This document shows positions 1-10,363 of a stretch of DNA of 64,000 nt, in pieces. Made by a program: the position numbers and the translations under genes. The DNA is from Chrysomallon squamiferum (Eukaryota > Mollusca > Gastropoda > Neomphalida > Peltospiridae). The DNA is taken from positions 6,683,280-6,747,279 of the forward strand of contig CM022677.1 of NCBI GenBank assembly GCA_012295275.1, read 5' to 3'. How positions within the stretch are numbered: position 1 is the stretch's first letter; each line of letters opens with the position of its first letter. A model generated the notes under the pieces. It saw only the letters and a program-made list of their open reading frames with translations, ran no database searches and was not told the origin of the DNA.

Positions 1-778
1 TGCGAAATTTAATTTTTTCATTACATTCATTAAAAAGTGTACATCAGCGCAAGATGTATAGTGTAATATACTTTACATTTCTTATTATACCTGAAGTTCT
101 CTTATTACATTAGATATTAATATAACCGCTTCACCAGTCATAATCTATATAACAATGAAGCAGACACCATAGTTGTCAGTCCTCCCTTTGTCAACAGCTA
201 AATAACAACAACAACAACAGTAATAACACCTTAATATTATTTTTATTTTTATTTTTATTTTTTTCTGTACAAATGGAAGCTTCCTATATATGTTTGACGC
301 TATTCTCTTAGGTTCATTAGAACTGTTCTGAGTGCGGATATAAAAATTACTTCGAATTTTTTACTAGGCCTCGTAAAGTTATCAGAGAAATCAGATTTAT
401 TCTTAGTGTATTGTTTCTATCGAGTTCAAAACAAAATACTTCTTTTTAAAAAAGTATATAATAATGATAATAATAATAATACATTTATTTATTTATAATA
501 TAATTATATGAGAAATCGTGAACTTTATATTACTGAATAAACATGAAATTTCAATCTAGATTAACTTACTTTTCTCAGTGTTTAAATAACCTGATATATT
601 CTTAATTACATAATTTGATCAATTTAACTTTTAGATTAATCATGTAATTTCATGTAGGGAGAGATGTAAATTGTGTCGCGGAATGACATGTCACTGCAGT
701 CATAACACAAAATATCACATTGTAACAGTGAAAGGTGCAGAGTTAATTTTCAGTAATATCAATACAATAGTAAATAAA
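1..778 (+). repeat. Dispersed repeat, copy 1 (partner at 34440-35334)
   Basis: The segment aligns by eye, in the same order and orientation, with 34440-35334. Shared landmarks are the opening TGCGAAATTT, the AAGCAGACACCAT block near 160 and 34600, the stretch around GAACTGTTCTGAGTGCGG near 330 and 34750, and the TCAATACAATAGTA end near 761 and 35321. Similarity is high but broken by small indels. No open reading frame spans it and I recognise no transposon motif. The left boundary is cut by the window edge, so the full unit is longer than what is seen. Confidence 0.85.
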
Positions 779-1931
779 ATATTCATCTAGCACTTCACGC
801 GTTTCTGTGTAGTCTTATTTTTATTAATAAAATAACTTAATATTATAAGACTATATGATAAAAAGGACATTAATTTGTAAACAAAAAAAAAAAAAAAAAA
901 AACCAGATGTGTTTTTCAATGTACTTTGTTAATATTACAGCTTTACTTTTACTATCAGTATATTGACTTGTATACCTAATAACATTACCGAAGAAACACT
1001 CGGTTTTTTCTTCTTTTTTTTTGATAATTGTCCACTAATTGTACAATAATATAAACATTTTTTGTACAAGATCAGCATTATTTTACTATTTACTATTAAT
1101 ATTAATGTTGAAAGAAAATATTCATATTTAGATGTGAAACGGAGATATAAAGCTTCTATCTTACGTTGTTAACTTTACAAAATTATTTAAAATATAAAAT
1201 ATCAAAATATAGCGTTAATGTCATTTACCACAGAAGCCTGTACTGGAGGATCAAGTAACAGAGGTGATTATTTTAATTCGTATAGCAGGAAGAAAATTAG
1301 AATGACCAAGAATTAATTTCTGTATCTGCTTTCATCAAAATTATAAATCTTGTCATATCTTGTCTTAAATAGAAAAGCTTATTTTTATAATTAGGTGAAC
1401 TGAACAGGTGTTAAATTCGGTGAAACTGTCTGCATTTTGTGTTTAAAGTCTGAAATACAAAATTATGTTTTTATATTGATCTATGATATTGTTACTTTTA
1501 CTAATAAATAAATAAAAAAAAATCAATAAAAAATTATTATTGTGATTATTACAAATATTATTAGTTGTAGTAGTATTCAAAGCTGCCATAAAATGTCTCA
1601 TAGATGTATTTACATGACTCAAGCAATTGTGAAAAACTGATAAATATTATATGAAATATACCTTTTTGGCAACTATATCTCATCAAATATTATATAGTGC
1701 TAAAGCAAACAAATTTGTTGACAATATATAAAAAGATACAGAATTATATTGGTACTTTAAGATATTAATTCTTAATAACTTATCAGATACATTTAATATA
1801 AAGTTTCTTTAAGCTCCAGGTAGTGATACCATAAAAACATGACATTATAAATAATTACATTTAACACTTTCCTTTTAAAGTAGTCAATTGTTTATGTATT
1901 TATTTATTTATTTATTTATAGATTTTGTCTG
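779..1931. other. AT-rich spacer, no gene seen
   Basis: AT-rich sequence with homopolymer A near 880-901 and TTTA runs just before 1920. I see no coding similarity on either strand. It would be an upstream intron or flank of the TSP1 exons that begin at 1942. Confidence 0.6.
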
Positions 1932-1941
1932 TTGTTTTTAG

Positions 1942-2124
1942 TGGATGGTGTTTGGTCATCTTGGACAAGACAAAATGTACAGACCTGTCAGTCAAACTGT
2001 CTCAGAACTGTGACATTACTAAGAACCTGTACAAGCCCGACACCAGCTACTGGTGGAAGTCAGCATAGTGGAGCTAGACAAACTACAACCACTGAAAGCT
2101 GTACCAATGCACTGTGTGATAGAG
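1942..2124 (+). CDS. TSP1 module exon 1, open
   Basis: A 61-codon, phase 1-1 exon between ...TTTTTAG and GTAAGC. It reads DGVWSSWT, then cysteines spaced as in a TSP1 module, ending in CTNALCDR. It is the only TSP1 block here without a break. The C-S-x-T-C-G strand is altered to CQSNCLRT, so the usual Gly is missing. Confidence 0.7.
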
Positions 2125-2239
2125 GTAAGCTTAAGAAAATGGACTGGATATTGATGATGTGTGAGATCAAGTGTAAATCAAATATATATGAATCTCTGTG
2201 TTTTGTGTTTACTTTGGTGTGTGTGTTGGTGTACACATT

Positions 2240-2240
2240 T

Positions 2241-2279
<39 letters not shown>
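2240..2279. repeat. (CA)n microsatellite
   Basis: An uninterrupted run of about 20 CA units in the intron after TSP1 exon 1. Confidence 0.9.
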
Positions 2280-2280
<1 letters not shown>

Positions 2281-2602
2281 TAAGGAATGTATTTCTTTAA
2301 TTTCTTTTTTTTTTAAATTTATTTTCTATTTGTTTATCATCCATTTTGCAATCCAGTGCCTGCTGCAAGCAATATTGCTAAACTTGTTAAACAATATACA
2401 GAAATATTTTCAGGTATAAATAATTTTGATCAATAATCTGTCTTATAACATAACAGCAGCTAACTATACTGAACAGGCAGAACAATTGAAAGAACTCACT
2501 AAGCTTTGTGCAGGCAAATTAATCTGACATTCAACTTTTAAATAAAAAAAAATAATTTCAGAACTAGATTTCAAGCACAATTTAAAAAATATTTAATCCT
2601 CA

Positions 2603-2660
2603 TTTTTTATTTATTTATTTATTTGTTTATTTATTTATTTATTTATTATATATTTATTTA
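2603..2660. repeat. (TTTA)n microsatellite
   Basis: TTTA units directly upstream of the acceptor of TSP1 exon 2. Similar TTTA runs occur at about 1896-1919 and 63560-63597. Confidence 0.8.
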
Positions 2661-2679
2661 TTTAATTTCACGCTTACAG

Positions 2680-2830
2680 TTGATGGTGACTGGTCTGCAT
2701 GGACACTTCAGAGACTGGGTAGTTGTAGTGAAATGTGGTAGAGGCACAAGAATAAGATTTGAGATATGAACATGCACAGATACGAAGAGAAATCTTCAAC
2801 AAGCATGTGAAACAAATGTCTTATGTCCAG
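2680..2830 (+). pseudogene. TSP1 module exon 2, frameshifted
   Basis: It starts DGDWSAWTLQRLGSC after TTACAG and then needs a frame change to continue as KCGRGTRIRFEI, followed by a TGA and TCTDTKRNLQQACETNVLCP before GTAACA. The 151-bp length leaves one base over, which confirms the shift independently of the translation. Confidence 0.7.
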
Positions 2831-3401
2831 GTAACAAAGAATAATCAAAGCAAATATATTGATACTGTAATTTTCTTTTAAACAAATTATTACTGTCAGG
2901 TGGGCATGTTGTTTCCTGACAGGCATTTATGCTTCTGTTATATTCTAAGAAGAAAATATATAAGAAAAAAAGTTGTTGTCACTAAATAATCTGAGCAATA
3001 AAATTACTTCTCTGCCTACAAAAGTGAAAAATTACTCAAATAATAAAATATTGATTTAAGGATTACACTAAAAAAAATATGGCTGTTTCAGTTGTTAATT
3101 ATTTGGTGAAACTTTAAGGCTAATGAATTACATTATGTTTATTGATAATCACAATAGTAAAGCATTAAGCAGCACATTTCTAAAGTTTTACATATTAAAA
3201 GTTTTAAAAAATTAGCTGTAACTGGTCTTTGATTAAGATATTAATATATCTTGGAATATCTTGTACAGTCTGAACATATATTTGTTATTTAATTAAGACA
3301 AGAAAAGGTTTGGGTTCTTCACATAAAAAATCACTATAACTGTTATTATGTTTATAAGTTATTCATATCTGAGTAAAAATTATTTATATTTTGTTTTGTA
3401 G

Positions 3402-3725
3402 CCTGGGGTTCATGGTCAGCATTCAGTGCAGTTACAGCATGCTCAGTAACCTGTGGCTCTGAGAAAAGAGAGAAAAAGAATTTGTGAGAATGATGTACAA
3501 GGTGGTAATGGGTGTGGAGGCAAATCACCTCAAACTGAAACAAAAACTGAATCGTGTTCAGCACAAAATCCCTGGCCAGCATGGGTAGCATGGAGTTTTA
3601 ATGTTTATGTTGTCTGTTCTGCAACAAGTGGAGCTGCTACTCAGACTGGTTTAGGGACAAGAAAGTGTGAAAATGATCCAACAGGATTAAGCTGTTGCTC
3701 ACGATCACCACAAAAACCAGAGAAA
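3402..3725 (+). pseudogene. Two fused TSP1 modules, frameshifted
   Basis: The first module starts WGSWSAFS...CSVTCGS and must change frame to continue KRERKRICENDVQGGNG. The second follows with no intron as WPAWVAWS...TRKCENDPTG. In the second module the CSxTCG strand reads CSATSGAA, so a disulphide cysteine is lost. The 3' border near 3725 (AAA|GTAAAT) is uncertain. Confidence 0.65.
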
Positions 3726-3894
3726 GTAAATAATAATTAGTCGTTGTTTTAAAAAAGATCTCCAAGTATGTCAAAATGATATTGACATTATAATTGTATA
3801 AGTGAATGCTGTTCTTTTCTTAACTGTAAACACCAAAATAATATTTACTTTTTGAGATGAAGAATGGCCTGAATGGACTAGCTACAAACTGATA

Positions 3895-4019
3895 CAAGCA
3901 ATGACATCTCTGAGACAGTAGCTACAGTGACACACCTGTACAAGCAATGACATCTCTGAGACAGTAGCTACAGAGACAAACCTGTACAAGCAATGACATC
4001 TCTGAGACAGTAGCTAAAG
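3895..4019 (+). repeat. 46-bp tandem repeat, about 2.7 copies
   Basis: Copies start at 3895, 3941 and 3987 with the core CAAGCAATGACATCTCTGAG. The period is 46 bp and not a multiple of three, so it destroys the reading frame of the TSP1 module that starts at about 3859. Confidence 0.9.
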
Positions 4020-4331
4020 TGATTTTATCTGTTTTTTCAATATAAATGATTGCTAAATATATGTAAGTATGCAACATGAAATAAAAAAGGAAAAAAGAGA
4101 AAAATAAGAGTAAAAATGTAAGTGGAGAAAGTGAACAGAAAATAAGGGTAAGCAGTAGCCAAGCTGTCAAGAAGTCACTATTACAAGGATGTCAAATACA
4201 CAGAATAACGAGATGTTCATCTGCACCAGTTTATCAGTCAACACCAATTCAACAGAGTCAGCAGTCACAGTATGGACAATACGGACAAACCTAATGATCC
4301 CATGGTCAGTATTCTGGTTTAATTTCACCAG

Positions 4332-4798
4332 TTGTGCAGTCAAAATGTCAGTATAAAATTATATACTTTGGCTAGAAAGTTAGTTATAATGTGTAATAAA
4401 CTGGAAAAATTGGACATGATTGAAAAACAACTGAATAGTATGAAAATAAAAGATATCAGTGGTAGACTGACTGATATTAAGAAAAAACTACAAGATATTA
4501 CATTCACTAACAGTTCGAAAGCAATAAAAGGACCTATGAGATTTGAAATCTGTTGTGTCAGATATGAACAGTTCTACTTGTCAAATGAGAGATAATAATA
4601 ACAGTATGAAACAACAAATATGTGAAATAGTGAGAAGAGCTGCACCCACAGCAAACCATATGGGGTTAATGAACAATTCCCAAAATACGTTAATGACAGG
4701 AGAAAATTATTATATCCACATTACAAACCAGCAAGGGAAAATATTGGTTTTAATTGGTGATAAACAGTATATCGAGGTCAGGCTGTTTACACTGGGAT
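4332..4798 (+). pseudogene. LINE ORF1 coiled-coil protein, two frames
   Basis: The first part (4332-4560) is a Lys/Glu/Leu-rich helix (KLEKLDMIEKQLN, RLTDIKKKLQDI). The second part (4543-4798, next frame) continues it as NSMKQQICEIVRR. Such proteins bind RNA in LINE particles, but only the heptad-like pattern and residue style are visible here. The assignment rests on the endonuclease downstream. Confidence 0.5.
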
Positions 4799-4814
4799 AG
4801 GATGAGCCAGAAGC

Positions 4815-5655
4815 CAGTAACACAAACATAACAACTCAGTCAACAGAAACAAGACAACAGAGATCACACAACACAAACATAACAACTCAGTCAACAGAAA
4901 CAAGACAACAGAGATCACACAACACAAACATAACAACTCAGCCAACAGAAACAAGACAACAGAGATCACCCAACACAAACATAACAACTCAGCCAACAGA
5001 AACAAGACAACAGAGATCACAGCAACAGAAACAAGACAACAGAGATCACTCAACACAAACATAACAACTCAGCCAACAGAAACAAGACAACAGAGATCAC
5101 TCAACACAAACATAACAACTCAGCCAACACAAACAAGACAACAGAGATCACACAACATAAACATAACAACTCAGCAACAGAAACAAGACAACAGAGATCA
5201 CTCAACACAAACATAACAACTCAGTCAACATAAACAAGACAACAGAGATCACACAACACAAACATAACAACTTGGCCAACCGAAACAAGACAACAGAGAT
5301 CACACAACACACACATAACAACTCAACCAACAGAAACAAGACAACAGAGATCACACAACACAAACATAACAACTCAGCCAACAGAAACAAGACAACAGAG
5401 ATCACACAACACAAACATAACAACTCAGCCAACAGAAACAAGACAACAGAGATCACACAACACAAACATAACAACTCAGCCAACAGAGACCGCACAACAC
5501 AAACATAACAACTCAGCCAACAGAAACAAGACAACAGAGATCACAGTAACACAAACATAACAACTCAGAAACAAGACAACAGAGATCAGACAACACAAAC
5601 ATAACAACTCGGTCAACAGAAACAAGACAACAGAGATCACACAACACAAACCAAA
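4815..5655 (+). repeat. 51-bp minisatellite in the LINE ORF1, about 16 copies
   Basis: The unit is about 51 bp and contains ACATAACAACTCAGCCAACA and GAAACAAGACAACAGAGATC. Fifty-one is 17 codons, so perfect units keep the frame (NTNITTQSTETRQQRSH). Several units are shortened and break it. Start positions near 4821 and 4872 give the period. Confidence 0.9.
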
Positions 5656-5937
5656 CTCTGACTGAGACAAGTCAGTTCACTCAGTGCAATACAACAATGG
5701 AGGAGGACAAGTCTTATCAACCGAAAACATGGTTGAAGAAATGTCAGAAAACTCTCTCATTTGTAAAAATACCCCAAACAAAAATCATAAAGAAGTAAGA
5801 CCTTAAGTTTTAAAAGTAATAGAGATTAATGTGTGAGGTTTGTTAAGTAAGCTCAGAGATACTTGAAACCATCACTAATTAATATTCTTTATTATAAAGC
5901 ATATGATAAAAACAGTTTCTTTATTTCATTGTAAATC

Positions 5938-6276
5938 AGGGGGTGTAGCTGTGTATACAAAAAGTTATCTACTAAAATAAGCATTATCGAATCACAGTGT
6001 AAATGTATTATGTGGCTGGACACAGAAAGCAGGGTTTTACACACATATAACATTTTAATTGGTATTGTACATATTCCTCCAGAGAGTTCGTATTATTCAT
6101 CTGATGATGATTTTGATGAACTTGAAAATGAATATTTTTCATTTCTGAATAAGTATAACATGATCTGTCTTATTGGTGACTTCAACAGCTGATGATAATG
6201 ATTTTATTATTATGGAAGAAAAAGAATATAGTGGTTTAATCACTGATGATGTATTTGAACTTGAGTGGTTAAATAT
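5938..6276 (+). pseudogene. Endonuclease/exonuclease/phosphatase domain of a LINE
   Basis: GGVAVYTK (about 5938-5964) is followed by a frame change and stops. An open stretch then follows at 6010-6192 with GIVHIPPESSYYSSDDDF and LIGDFNS, the strand holding the catalytic D-x-N of this fold. The usual distal S-D-H motif is absent because the element is interrupted at 6278. Confidence 0.7.
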
Positions 6277-6354
6277 ATTAACCCTTTGAACCTGCCTGAC
6301 TGGTGTTGCAGCCTGTGCATATAGTATATGTGCTACAGTCAATGCACATTTGGT

Positions 6355-6407
6355 CATATGCCTCTGACCGCTAGTCATTTTCATATGCCTCTGACCGCTA
6401 GTCATTT
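6355..6407. repeat. 27-bp tandem duplication
   Basis: CATATGCCTCTGACCGCTAG followed by TCATTT appears twice in succession just inside the piggyBac-like left end. Sub-terminal repeats are common in such elements. Confidence 0.8.
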
Positions 6408-6603
6408 GGCCAGATGACTGAAAATGAGTGCCCTGTTTCACAGATTGCCTGATAGGTAAAGGAGATAGGCAAGAAGTATGCCAGCGTTACCAGGGATTCT
6501 ACTGAACTGTTTAAGTCAACGTGCACTGTTGGACTGTTGGTATTAAATTTGTGCAGTTTCTCAAGAACTCGAGTTTCAATGCTGGAATAAAACAGTCACC
6601 TTG

Positions 6604-7570
6604 TACAACCTTATTTGGCATTGAAGCCAGGTTTGACTTCCTTGTCGTTACCACATGATGTTATCCAGAAGCTACAGAAAAAAGATGACTTACTAGACAT
6701 TCTGTCCAGCAGCTCAACTCAACCTCTACCAGAAATGACTCAACCTCTACCAGAAACGACTCAACCTCTACCAGGAACAATTCAACCTCTACCACAAACT
6801 CAACCTCTACCAGAAAAGACTCTACCTCTATCAGAAACAACTCTACCTCTACCAGAAACAATTCAACCTCTACCAGAAACAATTCAACCTCTACTAGAAC
6901 AATTCAACCTCTACCAGAAAGGACTCTACCTCTATCAGAAACAACTCTACCTCTATCAGAAACAACTCTACCTCTATCAGAAACAATTCAACCTCTACCA
7001 GAAACAACTCAACCTCTACTAGAACAACTCAACCTCTACCAGAAAGGACTCTACCTCTATCAGAAACAACTCTACCTCTACCAGAAACAACTCAACCTCT
7101 ACCAGAAATGACTCAACCTCTACCAGAAACCACTCAACCTTATCAGAAACAACTCAACCTCTATCAGAAACCACACAACCTCTATCAGAAACAACTCAAC
7201 CTCTACCAGAAATGACTCAACCTCTACCAGAAACAACTCGACCTCTACCAGAAACCACACAACCTCTATCAGAAACAACTCTACCTCTATCAGAAACAAC
7301 TCAACCTCTACCAGAAATGACTCAACCTCTACCAGAAACAACTCAACCAAAGAGTAGCATAGACAAGAAAAGAAAGCTTGCAGTAGCCACACAACAGAAA
7401 CAAGCTGAGCGTGTTGTTAATCGAAGTCGTGTGATTGTGAATCTGACATTAAGAGTGTGTCACTTTGTCAAGCCAATACAAAGGAGTCTCAACATGTGGT
7501 CAGGGTTTCATCAAGTGCAGTTGTAATGGACCTAAGAGATTTCGGAGTAAGCGATGTGCTTGTTTCAAAA
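6604..7570 (+). pseudogene. KRAB-A-domain-containing-2-like integrase tail (transposon derived)
   Basis: Three pieces fit the C-terminal end of KRBA2-like, integrase-bearing element proteins: GLTSLSLPHDVIQKLQKKDD (6619-6680), KQAERVVNRSRV (about 7399-7434), and a cysteine-rich end with TCGQGFIKCSCNGPKRF then KRCACFKNNAW (about 7490-7565). The family tail is normally C-x-C...R-C-x-C-x-K...C-H; here the last cysteines are lost at a stop. A 21-bp minisatellite has expanded between the first two pieces. The family assignment is from memory and needs a search. Confidence 0.45.
6716..7349 (+). repeat. 21-bp minisatellite, about 30 copies
   Basis: The unit CTCAACCTCTACCAGAAACA plus one base is 21 bp, exactly seven codons (TQPLPET). 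The open frame runs through 6615-7022 and resumes at 7212-7349. Variants change CCA to TCA (P to S) or ACA to ATG. A few units are shortened and shift the frame. Confidence 0.92.
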
Positions 7571-7672
7571 ATAATGCCTGGAAATTTTAGTCATTTTAGT
7601 CATATGAAGCTTCGATAATAATTTATTGACAAACAACTGCAGTTTTTGGAGTATTTTTTGCCATAAACATCA

Positions 7673-8290
7673 ATGACAACCAAGCAGGCATTACAAATGA
7701 TAATGTTGGATTCTGAGGATGAGAATGAAGTGTTGGAATACTGAAATAATAGTGATTTTTAAAGCAAAGAGAGTGATGATGATGTTGTCAATGATACAAA
7801 TAATAACACAAATGCAAATGAAGGTGAAAATGATAGTGATTCTGCTGATAATCACGACCCATGTTTTGGGTGTGTTAGTGGGTGTGGCCGTGATAGAGGA
7901 TGTGGTCGAGGTGTGGCAACAGAATTCTCAGCTTCAGGCAGATCAGCCCTGCTGATTTTTTGACGTTATTCTGGAATGTTGATTTGTGGCAGCTGTTTGT
8001 TATTAAAACTGATAGGCAGGCAGAACGTAACAGAGAAGCAAAACCCCTCATGTTATTATTCAAAATCCTTTAGTTCTCAGACCTTGACACTAACAGAGAT
8101 AAAAGCATTTTTTTGATGTTGATGGAAATGCTTATTCACAAGAACTGCTATGAACAATTTTGGTGAGATAAGGAAAATTTCTTGGACATCACACCTGGAT
8201 TTGCACAGATTTTTACAAGAGATAGATTTTTAGCAATTTTTCAGCCAGGGAAAGATTCAGAGCAGTGAATTGACTACACTGTAATTGATC
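7673..8290 (+). pseudogene. piggyBac transposase fragment (PGBD-like), decayed
   Basis: The start reads TTKQALQMIMLDSEDENEV, then an acidic Asp/Asn-rich stretch (7750-7860). DFLTLFWNVDLWQLFVIKTD follows (about 7960-8010), then SIFLMLMEMLIHKNCYEQFW, and FAQIFTRDRFLAIFQPGKDS (about 8198-8265). The order and spacing fit the N-terminal half of piggyBac transposases, where an R-D-R-F element precedes the catalytic region. Several TGA/TAG codons and frame changes interrupt it. The catalytic Asp residues are not reached. Confidence 0.65.
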
Positions 8291-8434
8291 AGTTGGAGAA
8301 GATTTTATTATTAATGAATATATTAAGGATACTGCTAATATTATATTACCTTTATATGTACTACTGTTTATTATTCTTGACAGAGCAATTACACCATCCA
8401 ATTGGTATGGACTAGAGACTGGACAACTCACTGT

Positions 8435-8921
8435 TACTACTAATATAACTGCTGTTACACAACTCTTCTTGTTACATTTATCATAACAATTTCTCTAGGA
8501 ACAACTACAATTAGTACTGCTACTACTACTACTACCACTACTACAACCAGTAATCTGACTACAACCATTTTTTTATCACCATTAGGCTCACAAGATACAT
8601 TACTATTACAAAGCTATGGAGATAGCATCATCAGCTAAAACATCATGAAGATCAATTTTGCAACATTACTTCAACAAGTATTATTATTGTTACTGCTACA
8701 AGAATTATTGCTGCAACAACTACATTACTACAACAATGGCAATGACTAATACTACTACTATAACAACAACCTCTATAGATCCTCCTGTTCTACCATATTC
8801 TTTGATGACATTTCTACCCTGTGGTGATCTGACAGAATTAGCTCTTCTTATGTACAAAGCAGAGCAGTTTCTGAAAAACAACAGTCTTTTTTTTATTTAC
8901 CTTTATAATTATATATGCATC

Positions 8922-8965
<44 letters not shown>
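8435..8965 (-). repeat. Dispersed repeat, inverted copy of 21190-21690
   Basis: Reading the reverse complement of 21190-21690 reproduces this segment. Shared parts include the ACATTTATCAT/TTTCTCTA block, the ACTACTACTACC-rich stretch, TACAAAGCTATGGAGA, CAATGGCA(A/T)TGACTAATACT, GATCCTCCTGTTCT and the AGCTCTTCTTATGTACA-type end, finishing in (GA)n against (TC)n. The two copies are about 12.7 kb apart in opposite orientation. Confidence 0.88.

Positions 8966-8966
<1 letters not shown>
8927..8966. repeat. (GA)n microsatellite
   Basis: About 20 GA units at the end of the inverted repeat; the partner copy ends in (TC)n at 21190-21229. Confidence 0.9.
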
Positions 8967-8969
<3 letters not shown>

Positions 8970-9205
8970 AAAATGTGTGTATGCTTGGGTAAGTATATAT
9001 GTAATGCAAACATTTGTACACCAATAAAAAGGAAATCAATGACATTATGGCAGTTTAGGTTATAATAATAAGTTTAGTATTAAAATGTCTCTAAATATAA
9101 TTTGAACTTATGTTTGAAATTTGTGTATGTGTTTGCATGAGCAAGTGTGTACGTATGCATATATGTAGATATGTGTGACGTGCATACATACACCTGTATG
9201 TTTAC

Positions 9206-9426
9206 CTGTTAGCTCGTTTCAGGTCATTGACAAACTCTGCTGACTGCTGATGTCTGATTTCTGAGTTTTTAGAGATTTTCTCTAGAGCAGCCACTAACTC
9301 TTGTACTCTGAATTTGAGTCGTTTTTCTCTTCTGAGTGACTCACACAGGTCCTGAGCTATCTCCATCACATCATTCAATCTCAACTCACAGATAGCTGGC
9401 ACTGTCAACTCCTCATCTTCACCATC
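9206..9426 (-). CDS. MCC: MCC exon (RVQELVAALEKISKNSEIRH)
   Basis: Phase 0 start after ATCATCAG, with an open frame of 73 codons plus 2 bases to GTAAAC. It includes SLRREKRLKFRVQELVAALE and SEIRHQQSAEFVNDLKRAN, nearly identical to the human C-terminal region. The final human exon (NLVAAYEKAKKKHQ...) is not found downstream in this window. Confidence 0.88.
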
Positions 9427-10183
9427 CTGATGATAAATGATTATTCATTGAAATTTTATAGGAATTATGAAAGCTATCAGATTATCATCCTTGTTCTTAT
9501 GATATACAATTAAAATTTGATTATAATAATTAAATTAAAATTGTATGAAACATAAACAATTATCTTCTTCATCATGATGATAAATGATTGAAACTCAGTT
9601 ACCTAATAAAATTAAAATTATTAAATGATGAATCAAGATTTAAAACATTTAAAATTTTAATAATTTGAATTTATTATTATTTTAAAAGAACAAGTTCAGT
9701 AGTTATGGCATATTAAATCAATGTTATGACAACCTATCATTATTTTATTATTACATTTCTGTTACACTAAGTATTCTTAGAAAACATACTGTTTAAAATT
9801 ATAATAAAGAACTGCGAATACAGCATCAGTAGTTATGACACACAGAATCATGACATTATATAGTAAGTTATTCTTTAATTTTCTCTGTTTATATGAACAA
9901 GTCAATACATTTAGAATACTCACTTAATAAAATAAATAGACATTCTATCAAGTAAGTTAGTATTATTATTTAGATGTGTTTATATGACAAATCAGTGTTT
10001 AGAATACACACATAATAAAATCAGTTATATGAAGTTGGTTATTATTATTTAATTTTTTCTCTGTTTAAATCAACATTTAAAACACACAAAGCATAACAAA
10101 TAATAAAATCAATAATGTGAAATATATCTACCTGCTAGTCTAGCTAGAAGAGATAAAGTGATAGATAAAATAGAGATAATCAC
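9427..10183. other. Intron-like AT-rich sequence in the MCC locus
   Basis: No coding similarity. It contains three loosely repeated segments with TTATTATT and CACAxAATAAAATCA motifs near 9830, 9990 and 10090, suggesting an old imperfect repeat of roughly 120 bp. Confidence 0.5.
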
Positions 10184-10363
10184 ATGTTTGTGTTTGCCGT
10201 CTCTGCCCAGTCTCTGCTGGTGCTCTGAGATCTCACACTTGAGATGCTCTATCTGTACTCTGTAGGCCTGCTCCTGTGACTCCTTACCACTCAGTCTCAA
10301 CTCCAGAGCTCTCTTCTCCTTCTCCATCAAGTAGTTCTGAGCCTTCAGCTCTGCCTTCTGCTC
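10184..10363 (-). CDS. MCC: MCC exon (ELKAQNYLMEKEKRALELRL)
   Basis: It starts after TTTCACAG with EQKAELKAQNYLMEKEKRAL and continues ESQEQAYRVQIEHLKCEISE and HQQRLGRDGK. Human MCC has AELKAQLYLLEKEKKALEL at this site. Ending at the GTGATT donor gives 180 bp, exactly 60 codons, phase 0-0, which fits the next exon. The donor context is weak; a later GTAGAT at 10131 would not keep phase. Confidence 0.82.

Larger units (their letters stand above)
1942..3725 (+). pseudogene. Thrombospondin type-1 repeat (TSP1) exon array, decayed
   Basis: Three consecutive exon-like blocks encode TSP1 modules: 1942-2124, 2680-2830 and 3402-3725; the last holds two modules. TSP1 modules are secreted or extracellular adhesion domains with W-x-x-W and C-S-x-x-C-G motifs. 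All three blocks begin in phase 1 after an AG, as TSP1 exons usually do. The first block is intact (183 bp, VDGVWSSWT start). The second is 151 bp, so it cannot keep a phase 1-1 frame, and it has an in-frame TGA. The third changes frame inside the CSVTCGS region. A fifth W-x-x-W start (EEWPEWTSY) at about 3859 runs into a 46-bp tandem repeat. Host gene unknown; the modules could come from an ADAMTS, hemicentin or SCO-spondin-like protein. Confidence 0.75.
4150..6277 (+). mobile_element. Non-LTR retrotransposon (LINE) relic: ORF1 plus endonuclease
   Basis: It begins with a Gln-rich stretch (SQQSQYGQYGQT) near 4260. Next comes a coiled coil of the ORF1 type seen in mollusc LINEs (KLEKLDMIEKQLNSM, 4400-4440), continued in another frame as SDMNSSTCQMRDNNN. 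A 51-bp in-frame minisatellite follows (4815-5655). At 5938-6270 there is an APE-type endonuclease segment with GGVAVYTK, IVHIPPESSYYSSDDDF and LIGDFNS. Several stops and frame changes show that it is dead. The endonuclease breaks off after VFELEWLNI exactly at a TTAA where piggyBac-like sequence begins. No reverse transcriptase domain is present here. Confidence 0.75.
6278..8300 (+). mobile_element. piggyBac-like transposon, broken, inserted in the LINE
   Basis: TTAA at 6278-6281 is followed by CCCTTTGAACCTGC, a typical piggyBac terminal start (TTAA target, CCC(T)TTG end). At 7673-8290 there is a piggyBac transposase fragment. I could not find the matching right end (an AGGGTTAA-type terminus), and a KRAB-A-2-like integrase tail lies inside, so this is a composite of at least two elements. 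Confidence 0.6.

Noticed and set aside
5202-5670. - strand open frame rich in CCVISVVLFLL, looking like membrane segments
   Set aside because: Antisense reading of the 51-bp minisatellite; hydrophobicity follows from the TTG/GTT-rich complement.
6661-7392. - strand FLVEVE repeats
   Set aside because: Antisense of the 21-bp minisatellite; the + strand has the flanking family motifs.
9086-9205. Missing last MCC exon
   Set aside because: I looked on the - strand below 9206 for the lysine-rich terminal helix; only GT-rich and repeat sequence is present.
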